64,000 bases of DNA from Methylobacterium sp. E-065 (GCF_022829605.1 NZ_JAKSYD010000105.1:1-64000); one strand, 5' to 3'; counted from the stretch's first letter, positions 19,032 to 28,963 are shown. The notes: generated by a model not told the origin, from the letters alone. A program made the numbers and translations.

Positions 19032-19610
19032 ATGGCAGCGACGTCGAAGGGGAATGTGAGAGAGGCCATCCTCGTAGCCGCACGGGAGGCGGCGATGGCT
19101 TATGGCTACGGCGGCCTCAACTTCCGCGACCTTGCGGCGACCGTCGGCATCAAGGCGGCCAGCATCAACTACCACTTCGCCACCAAGGCTCTCCTCGGCG
19201 AGGCGGTTGCACGGCGCTACTGGGAAGACATCGCCCGCGATCTCGAAGCCATCTCAACGAATGCCCGAAGCCCAACCGAAGCGTTGCAGCGATACCCGAG
19301 CATCTTCCGGCTATCCCTGGAGCGCGACAATCGCATGTGCCTGAGCAGCTTCATGGCGACGGAACATGACGAATTGCCCGAGCCGGTGTTGAAGGAGGTG
19401 CAAACGTTCGCCGACGTGAACACCGCATGGCTATGCGAACATTTGGTCGCCGCCAAACGCGCCGCGCCAGCCGAAGGTGAGTTAAGGGCCCGTGCCATTT
19501 ATGCTGCCGTCGCCGGGGCGCAGATGATCGCTCGCAGCCGTTCGGATGTAGACGTGTTCGACACGTTGATCGAAAGCTACCAACGCATGGGTTTGCTCCC
19601 GAGCTCGTGA
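19032..19610 (+). CDS. TetR/AcrR family repressor
   Basis: A 192-residue protein with an N-terminal TetR helix-turn-helix: VREAILVAAREAAMAYGYGG, then LNFRDLAATVGIKAASINYHFATKALL, where SINYHF is the recognition-helix turn. The ligand-binding C-terminus resembles the YxaF/LmrA type. ATG 19032 is preferred over an upstream frame opening inside operator DNA. It probably represses itself and the divergent glutathione transferase through the two sites at 18945 and 19000. Confidence 0.9.
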   Translation: MAATSKGNVREAILVAAREAAMAYGYGGLNFRDLAATVGIKAASINYHFATKALLGEAVARRYWEDIARDLEAISTNARSPTEALQRYPSIFRLSLERDNRMCLSSFMATEHDELPEPVLKEVQTFADVNTAWLCEHLVAAKRAAPAEGELRARAIYAAVAGAQMIARSRSDVDVFDTLIESYQRMGLLPSS

Positions 19611-19761
19611 AGCTTCGTGTCCGGACATTGCGAGTTTGGGTGCCTCCGCCGCATCCGATCCACGCCGGACGAGCGGTTCAGTGCATATCTCATCCAGAAG
19701 CAGACCGGCTGTTTTAGACCCGAAGCCGCCCTTCACCCGGTCGCGTCGATCGGATCCGGTC

Positions 19762-20514
19762 CTACCGCGGTGCCGCCCCGATCAGCGGCCCGAGCGGCCG
19801 GCTGATGTCGGTGCGGCCGAGATTGGGCGCGTGGAGGCTCGACACCGAGCCGTCGAGGAACAGGGCGTTGCGGCAGCCGAGGTCGTCCTTGAACAGCCGC
19901 GCGAAGGCCCCGAAGGTCACCGGGCGCTCGGAGATCGCGAAGATCGCCACGTGCCCGTCCTCGGCCATGCCGACGCCGTTGCGGATCTTCTGGCTCGGCC
20001 CGTCGGCGGAGATCTTCGGGTGGATCTGGCCGTCGATCACCAGCATGGGCCCGGATTGCGTCGCATAGTCCGGACGGATCTTCGCCCGGAGGTAGTGGGG
20101 CGTATCGAGCACCCCCGCCCGATCGCCCTTCACCCAGAACACGCCGTTCGGCTTGAGGTGGAAGTTGCCCGGCCCGTCCGCGGTGGAGACGTGCTTCATC
20201 TCGCGCCCGCCCTCGACGTAGAGGCCCACCGGCGCCTGATCCTTGTCGTACATGCCGGCATTCATCGCGAAGTCGAGGTGCCGCCCCTGCGCCTCGGCGA
20301 GGGTCCCGAGCGATCCGTAGGGCCGCCCGTCCGTTTGCAGCCAGAACAGCCTCAGCCGCTGCCGCCGCAGGTCGATCGTGCAGACCGTGAAGGTCTCGCC
20401 CTGGGTCTCCACCGCCCGGCAGGGCTCGGAGGCCGTGGGCGCGGCCAGGGCGCGCGGCGGCAGGGTCAGCGCGACGAGCGCGATCAACAGGGCGTGAGCC
20501 GGGCGTAGCGTCAT
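19762..20514 (-). CDS. exported phosphodiester glycosidase (NAGPA-domain) family protein
   Basis: A 250-residue protein with a signal peptide (cleavage near ALA-AP, residue 24). The conserved domain includes FAMNAGMYDKDQAPVGLYVEGG, FHLKPNGVFWVKGD, QSGPMLVIDGQIHPK, VGMAEDGHVAIFAIS and the closing ALFLDGSVSSLHAP, which match the bacterial phosphodiester glycosidase/NAGPA family. It likely acts on envelope glycans in the periplasm. ATG 20514 is used; an ATG four codons earlier (20526) is also possible. Substrate unknown. Confidence 0.85.
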   Translation of the reverse strand: MTLRPAHALLIALVALTLPPRALAAPTASEPCRAVETQGETFTVCTIDLRRQRLRLFWLQTDGRPYGSLGTLAEAQGRHLDFAMNAGMYDKDQAPVGLYVEGGREMKHVSTADGPGNFHLKPNGVFWVKGDRAGVLDTPHYLRAKIRPDYATQSGPMLVIDGQIHPKISADGPSQKIRNGVGMAEDGHVAIFAISERPVTFGAFARLFKDDLGCRNALFLDGSVSSLHAPNLGRTDISRPLGPLIGAAPR

Positions 20515-20720
20515 GACGCGTTCCATGCTGCTCGGAGAAGCGATAGCGGCGCCTGTCGCCCCTGAAAGCGGCGATTTTCGAGTCCGAAGCCGTCCCGGAG
20601 CTTGCCGACCCAGCGGCGCGGCGCCTGCCGAACAGCGGCGGCAGGTCGCGGTCTTCACCTGAACTGTTTCGTACAGTCCGACGTTTCTACGGCTAGAGGG
20701 CGGTTTTCGACGGAGATGAC

Positions 20721-21242
20721 GTGATGAAGGGTGCAGTGCTCTGCTCAACCCTGCTGGCGGCGGGCGCTCTGGCGCTCGCTCCTGCCAGCGCGGATGCGCG
20801 CGGCTTCGGCGGCGGCGGGTTCCATGGCGGCGGGTTCGGCGGCGGCTTCCACGGGGGCGGCTTCGGCGGCTTCCGCGGCGGCGGGTTCGGCGGCGGCTTC
20901 CGGGGCGCCGGGTTCCGCGGCGGCGGGTTCGGCTATCGCGGCGGATACGGCGGCGGCTACGGCCGTGGCTTCTACGGTCGCGGCTATGGCTATCGCGGCG
21001 GCTACGGCTACGGCCTTGGCGGGCTGGGTCTCGGCGTCGGCCTCGGCCTGGCGGCCGGCGGCCTCTACGGCGGCTACGGTGGCTACGGCTACCCGGGTTA
21101 CGGCTACGGCGGCGGCTACGCCCCGGTCGGCTACGGGTATGGCGGCGGCGACTACGGCTACGGCGGCGGCTGCTACACGGTCCCGCGGGTGCGCTGGACC
21201 CCCTACGGCTACCGTCGGGTGCTGGTCGAGCGTTGCTACTGA
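20721..21242 (+). CDS. glycine-rich secreted protein
   Basis: A 173-residue protein with a signal peptide (first 27 residues, ending ASADARG). Low-complexity GGGF/GGG-F-R and GGYGYG repeats follow, with a short hydrophobic glycine run in the middle and a C-terminal GCYTVPRVRWTPYGYRRVLVERCY tail carrying two cysteines. Similar short Gly/Tyr-rich exported proteins are common in Methylobacterium; their role (surface or stress) is not known. A strong terminator follows. Confidence 0.78.
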   Translation: MMKGAVLCSTLLAAGALALAPASADARGFGGGGFHGGGFGGGFHGGGFGGFRGGGFGGGFRGAGFRGGGFGYRGGYGGGYGRGFYGRGYGYRGGYGYGLGGLGLGVGLGLAAGGLYGGYGGYGYPGYGYGGGYAPVGYGYGGGDYGYGGGCYTVPRVRWTPYGYRRVLVERCY

Positions 21243-21270
21243 GCCACACGGCGACAGCGCACATGTCAGG

Positions 21271-21298
21271 AAAGGCCGCCTTCGGGCGGCCTTTTTTC
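21271..21298 (+). terminator. factor-independent terminator
   Basis: Stem AAAGGCCGCC, loop TTCG, stem GGCGGCC followed by TTTTTTCTT, 29 bp after the stop of the glycine-rich protein gene. This is the clearest intrinsic terminator in the window. Confidence 0.9.
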
Positions 21299-21374
21299 TT
21301 GCCAGGGACCCCCGTGGCGTTGGACAGCGCCGCCTGGCACGCCGATACTGGTATCGGACGGCAGGGGAGGGTGT

Positions 21375-22679
21375 ATGAGTACGGCCACCGGGCAGGGCGA
21401 TGGACGCGTCGAGGCGGTCGAGATCCACGACGCCAGCCTCACCGCTTTTTACCGCTCGATGACGCCGCTGGAGCGGCACACCTTCTGGGCGTGCGCCGCC
21501 GGCTGGTGCCTCGACGGCATGGATTTCATGATCTACCCGCTGGTGATCGGAACGATCATGAGCCTGTGGCACGTGGATTCCGGCACGGCCGGGCTCGCCG
21601 CCACGGTGACGCTGCTGGCCTCGGCGCTCGGCGGCTGGCTCGCGGGCTTCGTCGCAGACCGGATCGGCCGTGTTCTCACCCTCCAGATCACGATCCTGTG
21701 GTTCTCGGTGTTCTCGCTGCTCTGCGCCTTCGTGCAGAATTTCGAGCAGTTGCTCATCGCCCGGGCGATCCTCGGCCTCGGCTTCGGCGGCGAGTGGGCG
21801 GCCGGCGCTGTGCTGATCGGCGAGACGATCCGAGCCGAGTATCGCGGTCGGGCGGTCGGCTCGGTGCAATCGGGCTGGGCGATCGGCTGGGGGCTCGCGG
21901 TGCTGTCGCAGGCGGTGCTGTTCTCGCTCCTGCCGCCCGAGACCGCGTGGCGCTGGATGTTCGCGGTCGGCGCCCTGCCGGCTCTGCTGATCTTCTACCT
22001 GCGCCGCTATGTCGAGGAGCCGAAGGTCGCCGCCGAGACCCGGGCCCGGGCGGCGGCCGCCGGCGACCGGCCGCAGATCTGGGAGATCTTTTCCGGCCCG
22101 ATCCTGAAGACGACTCTGCTCGCCTCCCTGGCGGCGGCGGGCTGCCAGGGCGGCTATTACGCCATCACCACCTGGGTGCCGCGCTTCCTCACCACCGAGC
22201 GCCACCTGTCGATCGTCTCCTCCACCGGCTACCTCTCGGCGCTGATCATCGGCTCGTTCGCCGGCTATCTGGTCGGCGCGTGGCTCGCCGACCGCCTGGG
22301 CCGGCGGCCGCTGTTCCTGATCTTCTCGCTCGGCGCCATCGCGGTGGTGGTGGCCTACACGCAGATCCCGCTCTCGAACGGCGTGCTCTGGGTGCTGGGC
22401 TTCCCGCTGGGTTTCTTCGCCTCGGGCTATTTCTCCGGCATGGGCGCCTTCCTGACCGAACTGTACCCAACCCGCCTGCGCGGCTCGGGGCAGGGGTTCT
22501 GCTACAATTTCGGCCGGGGCATCGGCGCCCTGTTCCCGGCGCTCGTGGGTTATATCTCCGAGCGCGTCGGCCTCGCCTCGGCGATCGCGATCTTCGCGGC
22601 GGTCGCCTACGGGGTGTTCTTCGTGGCGGCCTTCGCGCTGCCCGAGACGCGCGGCAAGGTCCTGCACGCGGATAGCTGA
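21375..22679 (+). CDS. MFS transporter, aromatic-acid/sugar-acid symporter type
   Basis: A 434-residue twelve-helix transporter. The MFS signature between helices 2 and 3 reads GFVADRIGRVLTLQ, and the repeat-2 counterpart is AWLADRLGRRPLFL. The DGMDFMIYPLVIG motif in helix 1 is typical of AAHS-type symporters. It overlaps closely with the next gene (stop at 22679, next start 22682), which encodes a dicarboxylate-lactonase-like amidohydrolase, so it probably imports that enzyme's substrate or a precursor. The substrate is inferred. Confidence 0.9.
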   Translation: MSTATGQGDGRVEAVEIHDASLTAFYRSMTPLERHTFWACAAGWCLDGMDFMIYPLVIGTIMSLWHVDSGTAGLAATVTLLASALGGWLAGFVADRIGRVLTLQITILWFSVFSLLCAFVQNFEQLLIARAILGLGFGGEWAAGAVLIGETIRAEYRGRAVGSVQSGWAIGWGLAVLSQAVLFSLLPPETAWRWMFAVGALPALLIFYLRRYVEEPKVAAETRARAAAAGDRPQIWEIFSGPILKTTLLASLAAAGCQGGYYAITTWVPRFLTTERHLSIVSSTGYLSALIIGSFAGYLVGAWLADRLGRRPLFLIFSLGAIAVVVAYTQIPLSNGVLWVLGFPLGFFASGYFSGMGAFLTELYPTRLRGSGQGFCYNFGRGIGALFPALVGYISERVGLASAIAIFAAVAYGVFFVAAFALPETRGKVLHADS

Positions 22680-22681
22680 TC

Positions 22682-23551
22682 ATGCCCGAGATCCGAGACT
22701 GCCCAGCCCCGGACCCGCATCCGGGCGGTCCGACCCGCTACGCCGTGCCGGCGGGCGCGGTCGACACCCACGCCCACGTCATCGGCCTGCCGCCCGCCTA
22801 TCCGCTGGTGCCGGACCGCAGCTACACGCCTCCGGCGGCCCCGGCAGAGGCCTATCTCGCGATGCTCGACGGGACCGGCATGGCCAACGGCGTGCTGGTG
22901 CAGGTCAGCGTCCACGGCACCGACAACCGGCTGATGGTCGAGACCCTGCGCGCCAACCGGCAGCGCCTGCGCGGCATCGCGGTGATCCCGCTCGGCCTGC
23001 CCGACGCGGACCTCGCCGCCCTGAAGGAAGCCGGCGTGGTCGGCCTGCGGCTGAACGTGCTGTTCGGCGGCGGGGTCGGTCTCGACGCGGTCGAGTCCTA
23101 CGGGGCGCTTGCCCGGGAGATGGGTTGGCATCTCCAGTTCCTGCTCGATGCCCGGGACCTGCCGCCGATCGCCGGTCGCCTGTCCCGGCTGCCGGTGCCG
23201 CTGGTCTTCGACCATATGGGGCACATGCCGACCTCGGCCGGCGTGGACCATCCGGGCTTCCGGGCGCTGCTCGGCCTCGTCGCCGACGGGAACTGGGTGA
23301 AGCTCTCGGGCGCCTTCCGCGATTCCGTCACCGGGCCGCCCTACGCCGACACGATCCCCTTCGCCCGCGCCCTCAATGAGGCCGCCCCGGAACGCTGCCT
23401 CTGGGGCTCGGACTGGCCGCACGTCGCGGCCTGGGATGGGCCGCCGCGGACCACGACGCTCCTCGACCTGATGGCCGACTGGGTGCCGGACGAGGACCGG
23501 CGCAGGCAGGTCTTCGTCGACAATCCGCGCCGGCTCTACGGCTTCGGATAG
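22682..23551 (+). CDS. amidohydrolase-2 family protein (2-pyrone-4,6-dicarboxylate lactonase-like)
   Basis: A 289-residue TIM-barrel hydrolase with the DTHAHV metal-ligand motif near residue 30, VFDHMGH, KLSGAFR, and WGSDWPH near the C-terminus (catalytic Asp). It lacks the lysine typical of two-metal amidohydrolases. This pattern matches the LigI-like and related lactonase/decarboxylase group. It is translationally linked to the preceding MFS gene. It probably opens a lactone from aromatic or sugar-acid catabolism; which one is not shown. Confidence 0.84.
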   Translation: MPEIRDCPAPDPHPGGPTRYAVPAGAVDTHAHVIGLPPAYPLVPDRSYTPPAAPAEAYLAMLDGTGMANGVLVQVSVHGTDNRLMVETLRANRQRLRGIAVIPLGLPDADLAALKEAGVVGLRLNVLFGGGVGLDAVESYGALAREMGWHLQFLLDARDLPPIAGRLSRLPVPLVFDHMGHMPTSAGVDHPGFRALLGLVADGNWVKLSGAFRDSVTGPPYADTIPFARALNEAAPERCLWGSDWPHVAAWDGPPRTTTLLDLMADWVPDEDRRRQVFVDNPRRLYGFG

Positions 23552-23586
23552 GGCCGGAGCCTGCATCCCGCGCCGGGCCCAAGTCC

Positions 23587-23695
23587 CGGTTTCGAAAGGT
23601 CGAGACCTTTCGCGGGTCCGGGGCGGAGCCCTGGTCAAGATCTCAGGGCCCCGCCCTAAGAACCCGCCAAAGGGCAAGCCCTTTGGAAACCCGGG
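23587..23695. repeat. mosaic intergenic palindromic repeat (copy 4)
   Basis: It contains TTTCGAAAGGTCGAGACCTTTCG (stem CGAAAGGT/ACCTTTCG), GGGTCCGGGGCGGAGCCCTGG, and the closing stem CCAAAGGGC-AA-GCCCTTTGG before AAACCCGGG. It shows both module types in one copy. Confidence 0.74.
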
Positions 23696-23735
23696 TTCCA
23701 GGTCGAACCGGCTCCAAGTCCCCGATTTGCAGCGC

Positions 23736-23912
23736 TCAACGCCGCCGCGATTCGTCCTGCGGCAGGTGGCGGCCGTAGACCTCCTGCTTCTCCGCGCGCT
23801 CGCGGATCAGGTCGGCATAGGCCTGCCGCATTTCGGGGGAGACGCTGACGCTCTTGCCCTTGGCGGGCTTGCGCTTGGGCGCCTTCTTGAAGGTGTTGCT
23901 CGCATCGGTCAT
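23736..23912 (-). CDS. small basic hypothetical protein
   Basis: 58 residues, very basic at the N-terminus (FKKAPKRKPAKGKS), then a helical segment PEMRQAYADLIRERAEKQE. A GGAG ribosome-binding site precedes ATG 23912. I do not recognise the family. It lies between a repeat and the divergent pseudoprotease gene. The basic tail suggests nucleic-acid or membrane binding, but that is speculation. Confidence 0.55.
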   Translation of the reverse strand: MTDASNTFKKAPKRKPAKGKSVSVSPEMRQAYADLIRERAEKQEVYGRHLPQDESRRR

Positions 23913-24120
23913 GCCGGGCTCCGCGTCGAACCGTGGCGGCATCGCGTGGCCGGAGGGCCGATCGGGCTGTCCGGCTGCCGCCGCGGGCCGGACATCCGCC
24001 CTGTAGCGCATCCCGGCGGCGGGCGCACCGCGGTCTGGTGCCGTAACCCCACGGATTCGATCTGGTCCGCCCCGGACGCCTCTGCCAGGATCCGGGTGAT
24101 TCCGATCGGGGAGGGCGGTC

Positions 24121-25512
24121 ATGGCTTCGGGTGCGTCGCGGTGGGGTCGTTTGCCGGGGGCAGGCCGCCGGCAAGCTGCGGCTCTGCTGGCACTTCTGCT
24201 CGCCACCGGACCCGCCGCCGCGCAGGACCAGCCGCGGCCGTCCCGCGCGGCGCCGGCCGATCCCGCCTTCGAGGGCGCGAAGGCGGCGTTCGAGGCGCTG
24301 CCCGAGCCGGAACGGAAGGCGATCCAGGACGCCCTCGTCTGGACCGGCGGCTTCAACGCCGTGGTGTCGGGCGCGTTCGGGCGCCGGACCTTCGAGGCGC
24401 TCAACGCCTATCGCGCCCGCACCCAGAGCGCCGATCCCCTCGATCCGCGCGGCCGGGCGGCCCTGCTGGGGGCGGGGGCGGCGGCCCGGAATGCGGCGCG
24501 CTTCCGGATCGCCCCGGATCCCGGCAGCTCTGCGGTGATGGGGGTGCCGGAGCGCCTGCTGTCGAAGCGCACCGCCCTGGCCTCCGGCACGCGCTGGCAG
24601 AGCCCGGACGGGCGCGTCACCCTGGAGACCCGCGCCTATCCGCCGGAGGCCGAGACCCTCGACACCCTGTTCGAGAAGGCGACCGCGCCGCTGCCGAGCC
24701 GCAAGGTGACCTACAAGTTGAAGCGGCCCGACGTCGTGGTGGTGACCGCCGAGACCGGGGCCGGCCTGTCCTATATCCGCTACGCCGCCGGGCCGGCGGG
24801 CGTGCGCGGCTTCCTGTTCGGCTACGACAAAGCCCTGGCGCCGGAGGTCGATCGGCTGGTGATCGCGGTGGCGAATGCCTTCGTGCCGTTCCCGGAAGCC
24901 GCCGCGCCTGCCCCTGTCGCCGCGATTCCATCGGCCCCGGCCCGCCCCGAGACCGGCGCGATCGTGGCGCAGGATCCTGCCGTGGCGGGCGCCGGCCTCA
25001 CGGTGGCGCCGGGCCGGGTGCTCACGGCCTCCGCAATGCTGGAGGGCTGTGCCGCGCCCCGCATCGGCGCGGCGCCGGCCCGCAAGCTCGCCGCCGACCC
25101 CTCCGGCCTCGCGCTGCTCGATGCGCCCGGGGCACCCGCGCCGATCCGGCCTGTGGCACGGACGGAACCGGTCGGCGCCGAGGATAACCTGATCGCCCTC
25201 GCGCCGAGCCCGGACGGAATCGTGGCCGCCCCCGGAAGCGCCGTCGCGGGCGATGTCGTCGCGGCCCTTCAGCCGGGCGCGGCCGGTGCGCCGGTGCTCG
25301 ACCGGTCCGGACGGCTCGTCGGGCTGATCGCCCGTTACCCGGCCGCGCCTCGCCGGGTCGCCGGGATCGTGCCTCCCGCGCGGCTGCCGCTGGTACCGGC
25401 CGGGGCGATCACCGCCTTCCTCGCCGGCCAGGGCATCGCCGAAGCGAAGACGCCCTCGGACGGTGGGCCCGGGGCATTCGCGCCGGCGGTGGTGAGGATC
25501 GTCTGCCGCTAG
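24121..25512 (+). CDS. exported peptidoglycan-binding/trypsin-like protein lacking the catalytic triad
   Basis: A 463-residue protein with a signal peptide (cleavage near AAAQD, about residue 35). A peptidoglycan-binding-like domain (about 50-95, GGFNAVVSGAFGRRTFEAL) and a middle domain of unclear type come next, followed by a C-terminal segment with the layout of a trypsin-like fold. All three catalytic positions look replaced: the VLTAAH-type motif is VLTASAM (300-306), the aspartate strand is GLALLD, and the GNSGGP-type motif is GAAGAPV (386-392). It is therefore probably a structural or ligand-binding pseudoprotease in the periplasm. Confidence 0.7.
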   Translation: MASGASRWGRLPGAGRRQAAALLALLLATGPAAAQDQPRPSRAAPADPAFEGAKAAFEALPEPERKAIQDALVWTGGFNAVVSGAFGRRTFEALNAYRARTQSADPLDPRGRAALLGAGAAARNAARFRIAPDPGSSAVMGVPERLLSKRTALASGTRWQSPDGRVTLETRAYPPEAETLDTLFEKATAPLPSRKVTYKLKRPDVVVVTAETGAGLSYIRYAAGPAGVRGFLFGYDKALAPEVDRLVIAVANAFVPFPEAAAPAPVAAIPSAPARPETGAIVAQDPAVAGAGLTVAPGRVLTASAMLEGCAAPRIGAAPARKLAADPSGLALLDAPGAPAPIRPVARTEPVGAEDNLIALAPSPDGIVAAPGSAVAGDVVAALQPGAAGAPVLDRSGRLVGLIARYPAAPRRVAGIVPPARLPLVPAGAITAFLAGQGIAEAKTPSDGGPGAFAPAVVRIVCR

Positions 25513-25565
25513 GGGTCGCGGGTGCTCAGGGCAGGGCTCGGAGAGAGCGACTTGGAGAACGACTT

Positions 25566-25610
25566 GGGCTCTGCCCTGGACCCACAAAAGGTCTCGACCT
25601 TTCGAAACCT
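25566..25610. repeat. mosaic intergenic palindromic repeat (copy 5, partial)
   Basis: Only one module: GGGCTCTGCCCTGGACCCACAAAAGGTCTCGACCTTTCGAAACC. It lies after the pseudoprotease gene and before the DUF3309-like gene, which ends on the other strand. Confidence 0.6.
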
Positions 25611-25621
25611 GGATCGGAGGT

Positions 25622-25650
25622 CGTTCCCGGCCACGAGGCGGCCGGGAACG
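25622..25650 (-). terminator. 11-bp stem-loop downstream of the DUF3309-like gene
   Basis: A perfect 11-bp stem CGTTCCCGGCC / GGCCGGGAACG with a 7-base loop, 11 bp past the stop on the minus strand. No T run follows, so it may act as a Rho-dependent or mRNA-stabilising hairpin. Confidence 0.5.
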
Positions 25651-25660
25651 ACGCCGCGGC

Positions 25661-25816
25661 TTAAAGCCGGCCGGTGGCCAGCAGGACGATCAGGACGATC
25701 AGCAGGATGCCACCGAGGCCGAAGCCCGGACCGCGATAGGCGCCGCCGCCGAGGAAGCCGCCGCCGCCGAAGGCCAGGATGATCAGGATGATGAGGAGGA
25801 TGGTAACAAGGGACAT
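25661..25816 (-). CDS. DUF3309-like small membrane protein
   Basis: A 51-residue protein missed by length-limited gene calls. It begins MSLVTILLIILIILAFGGGG, has a GGGAYRGPGFG turn, and ends in a second hydrophobic segment GGILLIVLIVLLATGRL. The two transmembrane stretches joined by a Gly-rich loop are the DUF3309 pattern common in Rhizobiales. Its function is unknown. A stem-loop follows it. Confidence 0.85.
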   Translation of the reverse strand: MSLVTILLIILIILAFGGGGFLGGGAYRGPGFGLGGILLIVLIVLLATGRL

Positions 25817-25938
25817 CTGGCGAGAACTCCGAACGGTCGCGTCTGGTGCGAGCGTGACCGTTCAAACGCTGCGACATTCCGTTCCGTTCAATCGCCGCCT
25901 CAGCTTTTGTGAGAAAAATACGGATGAGGCCTTGAGTC

Positions 25939-26988
25939 TCAGGCGTGCCAGTCGGGTAGCGGATCCTGCGGGGCGTCGAGCCAGCCCGGTACCGGCAGGT
26001 TGCGCTCGGCAAGGAAGGCCGGGTTGAACAACTTCGAGGCGTAGCGCGCCGCCCCGTCGCACAGGATCGTCACGATGGTGTGGCCGGGCCCGAGTTCCCG
26101 GGCCAGCCGGATCGCGCCGGCGACGTTGATCCCCGACGAGCCGCCGAGCGACAGCCCCTCCTCTCGCATCAAGCCGAAGACGAGGTCGAGGGCCTCGCGG
26201 TCCGGGATGCGGAAGGCATGGTCCGGGGTGAAGCCATCGAGGTTCTTGGTGATCCGGCCCTGGCCGATCCCCTCGGTGATCGAGGAGCCCTCGGCCTTCA
26301 GGGTGCCGGTCGTGTAGTGCGCGTAGAGGGCCGAGCCCTCCGGATCCGAGAGCGCGATCTTGATCTGCGGGTTGCGGGCCCGCAACGCCTCCGCGGTGCC
26401 GGCCAGCGTGCCGCCGGTCCCGGCCGAGCAGACGAAGCCGTCGACCCGGCCGCCGGTCTGCGCCCAGATCTCGGGGCCGGTGCCCTCGACGTGCGCCTGC
26501 CGGTTGGCGACGTTGTCGAACTGGTCGGCGAAGAAGGCGCCCGCCGGCTCCGTGGCGGCGAGCTTTTCGGCGAGCCGCCGGGCGACATGGACGTAGTTGT
26601 TCGGGTTGGCGAACGGCACCGCCGGCACCTCGACGAGGCGCACGCCGGCGAGCCGCAGGGTCTGCTTCTTCTCTTCGGATTGGGTGACCGGGATGACGAT
26701 CAGCGTCCGGTAGCCCCGCACCGAGGCCACCAGGGCGAGACCGATGCCGGTATTGCCGGCGGTGCCCTCCACGATGGTGCCGCCCGGCCGGATCAGGCCC
26801 TTCGCCTCGGCGTCCCGCACGATGGACAGCGCCGCACGGTCCTTCACCGACAGGCCGGGATTGAGGAACTCGGCCTTGCCGTAGATGGCGCAGCCGGTCT
26901 CCTCGGAGGCCCGGCGCAGGCGGATCAGCGGTGTCTGGCCGATGGCGGCGAGGACATCGGGGGCGGGTTCGCGACTCGGTGCGGTCAT
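25939..26988 (-). CDS. cysK: cysteine synthase (O-acetylserine sulfhydrylase)
   Basis: A 349-residue PLP enzyme that makes cysteine from O-acetylserine and sulfide. The PLP lysine is in LNPGLSVKDRAAL, the substrate loop is EGTAGNTGIGLA, and the phosphate cup is CSAGTGGTLAG. GGSSGINVAGAI and the C-terminal TILCDGAARYASKLF block are present. It starts 38 bp after cysA on the same strand and is the last gene of the sulfate uptake operon, coupling import to assimilation. It is slightly longer than classical CysK (about 320 aa), so a related role such as a cystathionine-beta-synthase-like enzyme is possible. Confidence 0.92.
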   Translation of the reverse strand: MTAPSREPAPDVLAAIGQTPLIRLRRASEETGCAIYGKAEFLNPGLSVKDRAALSIVRDAEAKGLIRPGGTIVEGTAGNTGIGLALVASVRGYRTLIVIPVTQSEEKKQTLRLAGVRLVEVPAVPFANPNNYVHVARRLAEKLAATEPAGAFFADQFDNVANRQAHVEGTGPEIWAQTGGRVDGFVCSAGTGGTLAGTAEALRARNPQIKIALSDPEGSALYAHYTTGTLKAEGSSITEGIGQGRITKNLDGFTPDHAFRIPDREALDLVFGLMREEGLSLGGSSGINVAGAIRLARELGPGHTIVTILCDGAARYASKLFNPAFLAERNLPVPGWLDAPQDPLPDWHA

Positions 26989-27027
26989 AAGCGGGAGCCT
27001 AGGATGCTGCGCTGGCGCTGGCGAGCC

Positions 27028-28081
<1,054 letters not shown>

Positions 28082-28110
<29 letters not shown>

Positions 28111-28963
28111 CGGCGAAGCGCCATTCGAGGAAGGATTTGAGGACGAGGGTGATGAGGGCAAGGACGGCAAGGAGCGAAGCGACGGCGAATGAGGCGACGA
28201 AGTTGTACTCATTGTAGAGGATCTCCACGTGGAGTGGGATGGTGTTGGTCAGGCCGCGGATGTGGCCCGACACCACCGACACCGCTCCGAATTCGCCCAT
28301 CGCCCGGGCATTGCAGAGGAGCACGCTGTAGAGCAGGCCCCAGCGGATATTGGGCAGCGTCACCGTGCGGAACACGTGGAGGCCCGAGGCGCCGAGCGTC
28401 AGCGCCGCCTCCTCCTCGGCGGTGCCCTGCTCCTGCATCAGCGGGATCAGCTCACGGGCGACGAACGGGAAGGTCACGAACACCGTCGCCAGCACGATGC
28501 CGGGCAGCGCGAACAGGATCTGGATCCCGTGGTCGATGAGCCAGGAGCCGAACAGGCCCTGGGACCCGAACAGCAGCACGTAGATCATGCCGGAGACCAC
28601 CGGCGAGACCGAGAACGGCAGGTCGATCAGGGTGATCAGCAGCGCCTTGCCGGGGAACTCGAACTTGGCGATCGCCCAGGAGGCCGCCAGCCCGAACACC
28701 ACGTTGAACGGCACCGCGATCACCGCCACGGTCAGCGTCAGTCGGATCGCGCTCCAGGCATCGGGCTCCCGGAACGCATCCAGGAAGGCGCCGATCCCCT
28801 TCGAGAAGGCCTGGGTGAACACCGCGAACAGCGGCAACACCAGGAACAGCGCCAGGAAGGTGACCGAGATCCCGATCAGCACCCCGCGGGTGGCGGCGCC
28901 CTCGGATGCGGCCTGGGCGGGCTTGGCGGCCGGCACGGAGATCGGGGAGAAAATCTCAGACAT
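28082..28963 (-). CDS. cysW: sulfate ABC transporter permease CysW
   Basis: A 293-residue inner-membrane permease with about six helices and the binding-protein-dependent transport signature near [23 protein letters not shown], where the EAA loop contacts CysA. It overlaps cysT by 8 bp at its start and cysA at its end, so translation is probably coupled. It pairs with CysT to form the channel for sulfate or thiosulfate. Confidence 0.94.

Noticed and set aside
20745..22667. 640-codon minus-strand frame opposite the Gly-rich protein and the MFS transporter
   Set aside because: It is an Ala/Glu/Val-rich shadow of repeats and transmembrane codons on the other strand; no ribosome-binding site or motif.
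28111..28212. Ser/Pro-rich N-terminal extension of cysA
   Set aside because: It lies wholly inside cysW, has no homology, and the ATPase already has normal length from 28110.
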